A stretch of DNA of 64,000 nucleotides from Mixophyes australis (lineage: Eukaryota; Chordata; Amphibia; Anura; Limnodynastidae): assembly GCA_036250195.1 (NCBI GenBank), contig JAVHZZ010000006.1, forward strand, positions 160,883,224 through 160,947,223. Reading direction: 5' to 3'. Below, piece by piece: positions 44,526-56,600 of this stretch (positions are counted from its first letter, which is position 1; each line of letters opens with the position of its first letter). Under the pieces are notes generated by a model. The model saw only the letters and a list, made by a program, of their open reading frames with translations, did not search any database and was not told the DNA's origin. The translations under genes were made by a program, and so were the position numbers.

Positions 44526-45340
44526 TATTCTCAGTGTAGCCAAACCCTTGCAGATTATGGAGTGCAGCTCTTTCTCACAGCCAATAGATGGTAAAGTAAT
44601 TAGTTATTGAGTCAAACAGTATATAGTTAAATATGTCCCCAGTAAAACTGACTGGTGCAACATCAGCAAAGGTAGTACCTACATTGTATTAAATAGAATA
44701 TAAATAAAACATAATTTACTACCCCTCCTTTAATGGTTGTACTGTGTAGCATCATTATAGAATCAGCCAAAAACACACTTACTCTCTACAACCATTTAAA
44801 AGTGAAACTTACCATGTACATACTGTACATCTCATGAGTAAAGCAATACTAAATAAGATACATACAAATTAGGACAGATACATAAAAAGACTCTTTCTTC
44901 TCCAAAAGTGCTCCTTAAAATATACTTCAAACAACAAATATACACACAATCAAACCCAGACAGTGCTGTGTACACTCATAAATACATTACATTACTCTAC
45001 TCCAATCCAGACATAAATGCCTGAAGACTTGTGAGCTGCTGCCCCCTAATGGCCATACAGTGCCAGCACATATCAAAGCATATCAATTGCTGGATTCTCT
45101 CATCTTCTGTACTGTTACTGAGCCACACATCTATGATGAGCAAACTAAAGAATTACCCACTGCATAAATAATCCTTCCATAAAAGAAGAGAAATCCCTTT
45201 CAATGTATAGGCCAGGCTTTAACTGATTAGAACATATCTACCCTCCACTGCTGCGGATTGCAGCACATGACAATAATGTCAGGAATAGTAATCCTAAAAC
45301 ACAAAATGACCAAATATAAAAAAGGCATCTTGTAATATTC
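44526..45340. other. intergenic, no feature assigned
   Basis: No coding frame, tandem array or inverted-repeat arms recognised. Confidence 0.4.
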
Positions 45341-45371
<31 letters not shown>

Positions 45372-45372
45372 A

Positions 45373-46303
45373 GACCCCTTACCCACTGGTGTTTAAACAC
45401 TGCACCTGACTTGCGTTTAAAAAAAAAAAAAAAAAAGCCATACAGAGCAATATAAAAATAAAATCCATTCTATTTAATGAATTTATACCCATTTGCATTC
45501 ATAGTTGCGTTGACATGCATTTGCATTGCAGCACATTTTTTGGATTCTTGATCCATTTCAGTGTGTTCAAAACATATGAGCACACTTGCCAAGTTTCATT
45601 CATCTCTAAGTGAGTGCATTGTATAAACACTCATTAGGGGTTTACAAGAGCAGTTATATCAGCATTTCAAACACCCATTTATGTCATTGGGGTTGTCCAT
45701 TACATGTAGAACACAATTGAAATGAATAGGCCATTGAAGTTAATGGGCCATTGACATTAATGTAGTTCTCACATTAACAAAAAGTCAATTAGTCTCTACT
45801 GATGTGTGATTAATGCAGAGAGTCCCAGGGAATCACTGCACAACCAGCCAATCACATCATGGGTAGTGGTTGAGTGAGCGGCTAAATGACACTCCAGGTC
45901 AATTAATTCCGGAGTGGGGAGTGCAAACTAGCAAGCAGTTGTTTTTTATTTCCTGTGGATTACAAATTATTTAAAAAGTCTTCCAGGAATTACAATTTCA
46001 TGTGCATTACAATTATAGATGAAGACTTCCAGTTGATTACAATTTAAGATTTCCCATGAAGTACAATTTCTGATGGACTACAAACTAAATTTTATTGGAT
46101 TCCAAATACACACAAAGATCCCACTGGATTACAAATAATAAATTGTCCCCATTTTACTAAGAACCCATCCATCTAGAGACGTCAAGTACATATCACCCGC
46201 ATGTGAACTGCACAGCAAACGTTTACCAATCACGTGTGCAAGTTTATTTTCACACATCGTTTGCATTTTTGGAGCAAACATGAATGTCAGTGGGTAAGGG
46301 GCC
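45373..46303. mobile_element. 931-bp non-autonomous element with CCCCTTACCCACTG ends
   Basis: CCCCTTACCCACTG at the left is mirrored by CAGTGGGTAAGGGG at the right. There is no coding content. The interior at about 45940-46140 has degenerate short tandem units with GGATTACAAATT/GGACTACAAACT. The left end abuts a (TA)n run, which hides the target duplication. Confidence 0.7.
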
Positions 46304-46724
46304 TATCACTTTCCATACCAGGAGTGAAGGAATGACATTTGACATTGCATTTAACCTTGATATTTTCCTGGTTGCAAGCTACTGTTCCCTGTTGTCAGGA
46401 GGACATTTAGTAAAAACTGATGCAAAAAAGGTGATGTAACTCATAATAACCAGATTCTACCTGGAATTTTTCTACTACAGATTAGAAAAACTGAAGTACG
46501 TTTCCTTAAATAAAAAGCTACTTGTAACATGTAAAACATATTTCAATAATTAAATATATATGCAAATGTTGAGATTAAGCTGCATAGGGTAGTACTTAAC
46601 TTCCTGTCTGACAACCCGGTTAACGTAACTGAACAAAACCGCACACAGCATATTTATTTAAACACAATGTCAAATATGTCAGGGTAGGGTCAGTTGAAGT
46701 ATGGGAAATTTTACACACACACAC

Positions 46725-46835
46725 ACATCTATATAGATATAGATCTATATATCTATATAGATATAGATCTATAGAGATATATATATATATCTATATACAT
46801 CTATATCTATATATATATCTATATAGATATATGTT
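46725..46835. repeat. AT-rich microsatellite with CTATATAGATATAGAT units
   Basis: About 110 bp in which the palindromic unit CTATATAG alternates with GATATAGATC. A CA run precedes it. Confidence 0.9.
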
Positions 46836-46980
46836 ATAATATGCCTTCAAATATTGAAACCATTGTATTTTGGGTTTAGTGGCCCTTTCAAGCCATGCAA
46901 CACATTTTATCTACATGCAGATACAAATGATGTTTACAATGATATAGACTGCCAATGTCTGACTTATTTTCCACCATAAT

Positions 46981-46986
46981 TTTATT
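46981..46986 (-). terminator. SS18L1: candidate SS18L1 poly(A) signal
   Basis: AATAAA on the minus strand, 612 bp after the SS18L1 stop. Other hexamers lie further on (for example near 46650), so the true 3' end is open. Confidence 0.3.
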
Positions 46987-46989
46987 ACA

Positions 46990-47110
46990 GCTCTTAAAGT
47001 GCACCGGTCGCTTAGCCACAGTGGAGGCAGCCACGGAACCAACCCAGTGGTGGGTTGAACCAATATTCATGAGTTAGTGGTCACTGGTTCCTAATAAACG
47101 ATAGAGTGCA
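46990..47110. repeat. piece of the ACAGTGGAGGCAGCC repeat family
   Basis: CTTAAAGTGCACCGGTCGC, then CCACAGTGGAGGCAGCCA, matches one end of the MITE at 6024-6264. The other end is not clear. Confidence 0.5.
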
Positions 47111-47597
47111 TTCTCAAAAACACATACAAAATGGTTGCCTCTACTGTGCAAGCAACTGTGCATGTGATTGTTTCCTTATCACCATACACAGAATGAGACA
47201 GCTATATATCTTACACAGTCATTCAGCTTATCTGCTGCAAAACTTCAGTCCCCTGTTTACTTTATATGTAGAGTGTAGTCATGTCCCACTGTAGTTTGCT
47301 ATACTTTACTGGCTTAACCGACATCACCTTAACTGGGAAACCATCCTCTGTGTTCTGAACTCGCAATGTAACATCACAGATAACAATGAATGGGAAAAAA
47401 AACATTGAACTTTGAGTTCTTCCTTTGACTAGACGGTGTGTCACATTTGTTCTATGGAGAGAGTCTAGGCTGGTTTTACTGCTCCTTTCCATCCGTCTTG
47501 GAATCAGTAAGAGTGGCATAAAGTTGATACAAGTATTATAGACAGTCCTGCCGGCCTCAGACTAGGGGCACAGATGTTGTAGGGTCACAATGTTTGC

Positions 47598-47624
47598 TTA
47601 TTGTTGGTAATTTCCATACTGACC
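47598..47624 (-). CDS. SS18L1: SS18L1 exon 11 (last coding)
   Basis: The acceptor is TTATCTCCAG. It encodes GQYGNYQQ and TAA. Tiny but invariant: the same octapeptide ends human SS18L1 and SS18. Confidence 0.95.
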   Translation of the reverse strand, partial: GQYGNYQQ

Positions 47625-50600
47625 CTGGAGATAAAGGGATAAAAAGAAAAGCATTAATGCCACGGTTACTAGTTTGAAATGGGAAGGAATAATTAATTAC
47701 ACTACATGAGAGGAGTGGAGGACCTGGAGAAGAACATAAAGTAATATGGTGAATGAATATAGGATTTATATACTTATGTTAAATCTGTTTCTCCCATTCA
47801 GGAACACCGGGTACATTGGGGTATAGTGTAGGGGATCCAGGTGTGTGGGCACTTTAAGAATCTTAATAGCTGTCCATAGCTCCTCCCCCTTACCCCTCTC
47901 CTGTTAAGTTTATAGTTTATGTTTAACCAAGCCTCACAGAAAAGGAGACAAACAGGAAGATAAAATAACAGAAAAGAGGGAATGACAACATCCTTCTGAA
48001 GCAACAAAATAGAACATGTCACACAAAAGGAGAAACAAGTCCTAGCATGCTTTGCCAGTAGATAGTCAGCCGATAGCTGGCAAAGAATACTTAGAATACT
48101 GGGACTTGTAGTTTCACAACACATGGAGAGCCACAGGTTGGCCAGGCCTGCACTAAGAGAAATAGATTTAATGTATAAAAATCCAATTGTCTCCTGCATC
48201 CATTGGGGCACACCGGGTACATTGGGGACGTCCCAAAGCTGCCATCATGGATGGGAATGCTCAGAAGAAATAGCGCAAAGCAGCTTTCTCCCAAAACTGG
48301 TATTCCTGGATGCAATCATATTGAACTTGTAGAATCGGGTGAAAGTGTGAACAGAGGCTTAGGTAGTCACCTGACACAGCTGCTCAGTCGAGGCACCATG
48401 CCATGCTGGCCAGATAGCACTCACCGACCTTGTGGAGTGAGCCTAAAGATTCTCCAGAACAGGGTGCCTTGAACCACCATAAGCCTGATGAATTACTACC
48501 GTAATACATCAAGCAATGGTAATCTTAGAGGCTGACCAGCCCCTCATGTGCACATCACAGGGGACCAAAAGATCCTCAGTTCTGCGCACATCTTGAGTCC
48601 TATGCACAAAAGTTTGCAAAGCTTTGACGACATCCAGAGATATGATATGCACTACCTGCTCATAGCCATATGGCCTTTGTTGCTGGGCGGAAGATGCTGT
48701 CTGGGGTGCCCGGTAGCTGGAGTATGGCTGGCTCTGGCCTTGCTGGTAGCTGGAATACTGTGAGGAAGAGCCTTGTGCTGGAACTGAGAAGAATAACAGA
48801 TTTCATTAGATGATGTAAACATGTGCAGGGCTGTCTAAACTGCAGGACTTTTCCTCATCTCATAAATATATATATAAAATTATAAGGAGTTTAGTGGGAG
48901 ATATTTGACATAAGTTTGTGCCCATGGGAGGAGATTTTATTATTTCTAAGCATATCAGATAACTTGTTAAAGGATTCCACAGGAAGGTTTTCTTGGTCTT
49001 AAATTGCTGACAACAGAGGACAATAACTTGGTCACTGACTATTTTGGAGGCAACTCTTGTATGGCAATGAAGCCACCACTGCCCTGCTTACCGTATCCCT
49101 GCTGCTGCTGTCCAGGATAGTTCTGTTGATTGGAATATTGTTGTTGCTGGGAGTATGCTTGTTGCTGGCCAGTTCCCTGCTGGTATCCACTCTGCTGCTG
49201 GCTGTACTGGGTGTTTCCTACAAAGGGTTAATCAGTTCATGTCACTTGCTGTTACTGGTCATCATTGCTCTACATGTGCATGCATGATCAGGCCAGTAAC
49301 CTGTAGTCATGGCTGGAATAGGTAGTAAGAGAAGGAGCTGCAACCATGTTCATTTTCAACCTGCAGCTATATTCCCTTGGAAGTTAAAGAACCAAAATGG
49401 AAACTAACTGCCCCAAAACTCTTTCATATGGTATGTATATTAATATTTATAGTGGAAATATGCTACTGCTGAATGTAATTTAATTTTGATTTTGTTTGTT
49501 ATAGATGTTTAAGAAAGAATAGAGGCAAAAATGAACTTATGTGCATTTAATAATGAGTACCCATCGCCTACACACGGTGGAGGCAGCCATATTGTACATT
49601 CATGAGAAAGCAGCCATTCAATTCAGCAGGAAGTAGTGACATCACTGGGACACTGAATTGATATGCTGAATATTAGTTTGCAAAATGTCCACTGAGATAG
49701 GCAATAGGCAGATTTTAAAAAATAGATGTCTGGTTATTCATAACATGTTAGAATGAAAACTACTTCCACTGAATAAAAAGTAAAAACTATACTAACACTA
49801 CATGTGTGTAATTGTTCTAAAGTCATAAATAAGAGATAACATTAGATTATACAATATGACTGTCCAACATAGCAAACCCATGCCCATACAAGGTGGCTTA
49901 ATTAATAAGATTGTGCAATGTTCACAGATGTGACGTAACCCATAGCAACCAATCAGATTTCTTAATTTTTCTGGTACAAAGTCTGACTGGTCGCTATGGG
50001 TTACACCACATATGTGCACATGATCAATGTTAGTGGTAATTGTTTTGATGGTATGTAAGAATGATCCATTTGTCTAACCTCCTTCATAGTAGTGCTGCGA
50101 GGAGTCATCAAACGTTCTGTCATAGCTCTGCTCACCGTACGAGGATTGTTGGTAAGTGTAGTCCCCATGTCCTAGATTACAGAACAGTAGTGAGAGACTA
50201 TGCAGCGCCCTCTGTGGCATCAAATTAGACAACAACATAAAAAAATAAGAATCCCTTGTATAGAAGTATATACAATCTAGAAAATACATGTTATGCAGTA
50301 TCTCCAAATAATAAGTTGACTATTGATATGGTGGAACATGAGCTGCAATAAATGGGATATATTTTGATATTCATGATGAAAAAGTGAGGGAATACTACAC
50401 ACATGACATTGGGTTTAGGTGTTCATATAAATCTCTAAATATACAACATGAAGCATGGTACAGGATTACTAGCCTAAAATCCATATATATTTATGAATGC
50501 TGTTAACAGCTCTTTTATATGATGCCTTTGATTTTATGTTAATTGATCCTTTTAAGGGATTATTTCACAGCAGTAACAATATCAATCAGCATTAGGTAGA

Positions 50601-53600
50601 ACAGGTTGAAATAAAATAGAAAATGCTGAAAACTGCCGACATACATATCTATATATGGAGAAAAGACACCTACCATCTGTGTAATACTGTTGACTCATAG
50701 AGTCAGAGGAACCCTGGCTGTGTGCATACTGCTCACTGTAATACTCCTCCTGGCCCAGATATTGCTGGGCAGAACCTGAAAGCATAAGGGATATGAAGAA
50801 TACATCTGGTATTAGGTATACTCACAGTGAACAGGCATGTTTTGCAAGGGAAACTACACATGGGGCGTTTTTTCACATTATTTTACTACAAATATGTAGT
50901 TTAATGTATATATGTCTATATGTTGTATTTTACATAGAACATACACTATATGGACAAAAGTATTCGGACGCTTGACCATTACACCAACAGGGGACTGTAA
51001 TGACATTCAAATACAAATACTTTAATATGGAGTTGGTCCTGCTTTTGCAGTGATAACAGCTTCCACTCTTCTTGGAAGGCTTTCTACAAGATGTTGGAGT
51101 GTTTCTGTGGGAATTTGTACCCATTCATTCTGTAGAGCATTTATGAGATCAGGCACTGATGTTGGACGAGAAGGCCTGACTCGCAATCTCCGTTCCAGTT
51201 CATCCCAAAGGTGGTCGATGGGGTTGAGGTCAGGGCTCTGCGTGGGCCAGTCAAGTTCTTCCACATCAAACGCATCTTACCATGTCTTCGTAGTCCTTGC
51301 TTTGTGTACCGAGGCTCAGTCATGTTGGTATAGAAAAGGGCCTTCCCCAAACTGTTGCCACAAAGTTGGAAGCATAGCATTGTCAAAACGACTTGGTATG
51401 CTAAAGCATTAAGATTGCCCTTCACTGAAGATAAGTGGCCTAACCCAAATCCTGAAAAACAGCCCCATACCATTATCCCTCCTCCACCAAACTTCACAGT
51501 TGACATAATGCAGTCAAGCAGAAAATGTTGTCCTGGCATCCGCCAAACCCAGACTCGCCCATCTGACTGCCAAACAGAGACGCATAATTTGTCACTCCAC
51601 AGAATACGTTTACACAGCACCACAGTCCAGTGTCGGTGTGCTTTACACCACTCTATCCGACGCTTGGCATTGGTCTTGGTGATGTAAGGCGTGCATGCAG
51701 CTGCTTGGCCATGGAAACCCATTCCATTAAGTTCCCGCCACACAGTTTTTGTGCTTACATTAATGCCAGTGGAAATTTGGAACTCTTCAGCTATGGAATC
51801 AGCAGGGCGTTTGTGACTTTTACGCACCATGTGCCTTAGCAGTCGTTGACCCCGCTCTGTGATTTAACTTGGTCTTCCAATTCGTGGCTGAGTTGCTGTT
51901 GTTCCTAAACGCTTCCACTTCCTAATAATATCCCTTACAATTGACCGTGGAATATCCAGCAGGGATGAAATTTCACGAACCGTCTTATTGCAAAGGTGGC
52001 ATCCTATCACAGTACCACGCTTGATGTCACTGAGCTCTTCAGAATGACCCATTTTGTATCACAAATGTTCAAATGGAAACTGCATGGCTAGGTGCTTGAT
52101 TTTATACACCTCTGTCAACGGGTCTGATTGAAACACCTCAATTCAATAATTAACAGGTGTGACTAGATACTTTTGTCCATATAGTCTACTTGCATTTACT
52201 AATGTGCGTGAATACTGTAACATTGATTTTTCAACTGATGTAAAATTAAAAAAAAAAATTAAAAAAAATTAAAAGAAATAGTGCCCCCTAATGGACAAAT
52301 TCATTATAATTCATAATAATTATAATTTAATTCATTATAATTATAATTAATTATAAACTGGCATTTGCAAGCATGCACATTGTAACTTGTTTCACTCTGC
52401 ATGAACATTAAATGATGATGTCTACTTACTAAAAAAATCTATATATGTGTATCTAAGAGACATATTATATGAAAACAAAAGATAATATGCCCCAACAGTC
52501 AATGATATTTTAACACAGACATACAGTCCAACAAATGATACGTATATTTATAATTATAGAAGTATAAAAAAAGAGCGTTGTCAGACATGAGAAGAGGGAA
52601 GGCTCTTTATGGCAGTTTTGATTGCAGTGTTATTTGTAATGGTTTCACCTCTGACGGTGTTAGCAAACAATTGCCATTTATCTCTGAGACATAGCTAATG
52701 CGTGGTTTTAATGCATCTAACCTTACCTTGTTGTGATGATCTGTATGGCCCCAGGGGCCTCTGACCCATCATGCTGCTTCCTTGGTTAGTCTGGCTCATT
52801 ATAGAGATTGAAGACTGGCCTTGATAATGCTGACCTCCTCCTTGTGCTGTGGTGTAATGGGAAGTGGCAGCTTGCTGATGCATCATGGTCACTATTTGAC
52901 AAATATAACAGAAAGAGTCTAACGTAATATACAAGTGGGATGTTTTACATTAGTGGTGAATAACAGGTAGCCAGCGGCCTGGTGTGACTTCACCTGCGGC
53001 CCCAATCAGGCTGCTACCAATCTGACTTACCCAGATTGGAAGCAGCCAAAAACTCCCAAGGCGCAATAGTAGGAAAACAGCGTGTGTAGTAAGTTGTAAA
53101 TGGCACGCAAATTGCTAATATGTAAGTGTGATATAAAAGTGAACAAAGTAGATGACAATGAAGAGAAAATGGTAAAGTGCCCCACTCTTTATAGAAACAA
53201 GATTACAATATAAAATAAACAGTAATTAATATCACACAGTAAACAATCCTAGTTTCAAAAAGGCCAATGATTAAGCAGATGTTCTGTATCTGTCATTTAC
53301 ACAGATATTGAGTTACCATGTGCCATTAGTCCAAAATAATATAAGATTTCCATAACAGCAATATATTAAAGGTCCATAGGTGGAGACTTTCCAGAGAATT
53401 GTTGAGAAAAACCTTGGTAAGTTACCTACTACCGATAGAAAGAAAAAAAAGAGAATCTGACCAAATCAGAACAACTAGCAATGAAACAATTAAGATAAAA
53501 TGCTAACATCGTCATGAAACCCGCAGATAAGAGTGGCGGAGTGACTATACTAAACAAAACTGATTATCTACAAGAAATTCAAACATAGTTGGAAGACAGA

Positions 53601-56600
53601 ACCACATGTGAACTGCTTAACAGAAACCAACCTTGTTATTGAACAAAAAATTAGGCAAGCTCCTAAAGGACACTTTCAGTAAGGGCATCCTCAATAAGTC
53701 AGAACATGAATTTTTACACATAAAGAGCCTCCCAGGGATCTATTGTCTACCTAAAAATCACAAGACACTCGCTAAACTGTCAGGCAGGCCTATAGTATCA
53801 GGCATCAATTCATTAACTTCCAACATAACACAGTATATCGATCTTTTCTTGCAGCCATTAGTCACCACCCAAATAATCTATATAAAGAACAGTACTCAGG
53901 TCCTGAATATCGATAACAGGACCTTTTGGAAGAATTACTACACATTGATGACTTGCGATGTAATATCATTGATCATGGTACAGGTTGTGAACATGTAAAA
54001 AGCTACTAACCAAAGAATCAGATATCCCACTTCAACAAATTGAATTCATCATTGAAGCCATCAGGTTCACTCAAGAGCATAATTATTTCCGGTACCAAGG
54101 ACAATGCCATAGACAGATTTGCGGCGCTGCTATGGGCAGTAAATTTACCCCTAGTCATGCAAATCTGTTTATGGCACAATAGGAAAATACACACATTAGG
54201 CATAACCACCCATATAGCGTCTGTATCAACCTGCTAGGTTGGTACAGATATATAGATGACATCCTATGTATGGACGGGCTCTCAGACAGAGCTTGAATCC
54301 TTTGTGTCATACATTAACACCAATGGTTATATTTACTAAACTGCTGGTTTGAAAAAGTGGAGATGTTGCCTATAGGAATCAATCAGATTCTGGCTGTCAT
54401 ATTGTAGAATGTACTAAATAAATGACAGCTAGAATCTGATTGGTCGCTATAGGCAACATCTCCACTTTTTCAAACCCGCAGTTTAGTAAATATACCATCA
54501 AGAGTCTGACTATGAACTTTACGCCGAACATCAGTCAAGAAAGGGTTGAACTTCTTGACTTCGAAATCTATTTGGATAAAGGTAACCTTGAAGACGTTTA
54601 TGGAAAAAAGAGCTTATGAACACCTATATCACTTCCTCTAGCAACCATCACAAACAATGGTTAAATAGATAGAAACTGCCTTTTGGCCACCAAAACTCAT
54701 AACAACGCTGAACATGACAGTATGACCTTCATTACACAATAATAAATCTAAACCCACCAGGGGTCAAGGAGGGCACAGAAACATGGCTAGGAGAACACAG
54801 AAGAGGGTTTTTCTATTGCAACAGGATTCAAGCCTGTAAAATACCAAGCAGATTACCACTAAGCCCATCACTGCCTTCAAATCCAACATTACGGAGAGAA
54901 CATACAAGATAAAAGAGAGAATCTCATGAGACACTTTTGGTGTTGTATATCTGCTTGAATGTCTTTGTGAACTATGTAGGACGTACTGTTAGGAACCTAA
55001 GCAAAGTAGAACACATGTGTAACATGAAGAATCTATATGAGACGCACAGTGGGGGAGATTCAATAACTGGCGATGTGCTGTACAGGTATCACCATGATGT
55101 CCGGCTGCGCACATTGCTAGCCATTACAGTAGGACTCTCTGCTCATTTTTCTATGCACCTCTATGGTATGCGAGGAAAAATGAGCAGTGATTCCTGCCAT
55201 AACATCGGCGCACTGTGTCTTCATGGACTTTCCAGAGACACAGCGCGCTGAATTAAATCTCCCCCAGTGTGTCTGCACATTTCTGAGAACAAAACAACCA
55301 TGATCAAACAGTTATCAAGTTTCTGGGCATCAAAAAAGTCCCCAAAACTTGGTTGGCAAATAATCCCCCCCTCTCCATTTCCAAAGAAGAAGCCAAATGG
55401 ATTTAAGAACCTAAACACACTATCCCTCAAAGGTCTGAATCTTGATTTTTCGACATAGGGACTTTAATTAAAATTAACCTACTTATATTTCATTACTGTA
55501 CATTAATGGTCTTGCTCCTTGCAAATTTTCTTGCATTTACCAAGACACTATCATTCATAATTATTTACTGTGGTTTTTTTTTACCATTCTACTATCTGGC
55601 ACTCTCATGCATTGTGATATACATTATCTTGATTACCTTTTATTTATGCTTCTGCTACCCTCTTTAGTTTCAACAATCGTACATAATACTTTTGCAATAC
55701 TACTTGCACTTGCCATGAAGTTGTGGATTTTATTATATATATTAAGTACTCTCTAATTATCCATTACAATGTACTGTGAGAAGAGATACCAGAAATGGTC
55801 ACCTTTTGTTAATCCACATCCCTCCCAACAAGATAGGACCAATGGAGGGAGAGGGCAAACAACCAATTAACCTAATGGTTTCACCACTATTTAAGACAAG
55901 CTGATCAGCGCATCTGCACATACGAAATTATCCATGAGGAAGCCTGTTTACACGGGTGAAAGGCGTATGATTGATAAACGGACGGAGATTTCAATACTGC
56001 CCTCATTCAGTAGCACCAGAGATCTGCAGTACCACCCCCTTCCTCTACTGGCAATACAGACTAATGTGGAGGGTCAAGAACGGGGAAGAGAGCCACTAGT
56101 CTTTGAACGAGAAAAATGCTTGATGGATATCTCCCTAACAGGCTCACAGTACACTGCAGCCCTTTGACCCCCTCCCCTACCTCCACCCTCCCTAGCAGCT
56201 GGGAAGAAGGAGTATAATCATACACAGAGTGCATGCACAAGAATGGGTGAGTGCCAGTAATCACTTCTTCTTTCTTTGACATTTACTTGTCTCTGAAGAA
56301 AACCGACAGCGACTGATTCTGTGTGTGGCACCCACATTAGGACTATTTTCTACCAACGTTTATCTGACTTTGGTGTACAACCTATTACCTGAATATAATA
56401 TATTTCTCTAAAGGAATATTTATTGGACTAATATAAAATGTCATTAACACTTGGTAACTCAATATCTGTGTAAATGATACAGAACATCTGCTTAATCATC
56501 TGCCTTTTTGAAGCTAGCATTGTTTACTGTGCGATATTAATTACTGTATATTTTATATTGTAACCTAGTTTCTATAAAGAGTGTAGACACTTTACCATTT

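Larger units (their letters stand above)
53400..55460 (+). mobile_element. decayed Penelope-like retroelement (copy 2), RT plus GIY-YIG
   Basis: The plus strand reads, with stops and shifts: RT start at 53633-53998, a GAAMGSKFTPSHANLFM palm segment (near 54.13-54.18 kb), WYRYIDDI catalytic box (near 54.24 kb), and after a MITE the expected NFTPNISQERVEFLDFEIYL; then a GIY-YIG part (VNYVGRT near 54.96 kb) and a C-terminal segment reading PKTWLANNPPLSISKEEA near 55.35 kb. Two MITEs interrupt it. In SS18L1 intron 5. Confidence 0.8.

Noticed and set aside
51630..51839. Plus-strand frames over the Tc1 element
   Set aside because: They are antisense shadows of the broken transposase.
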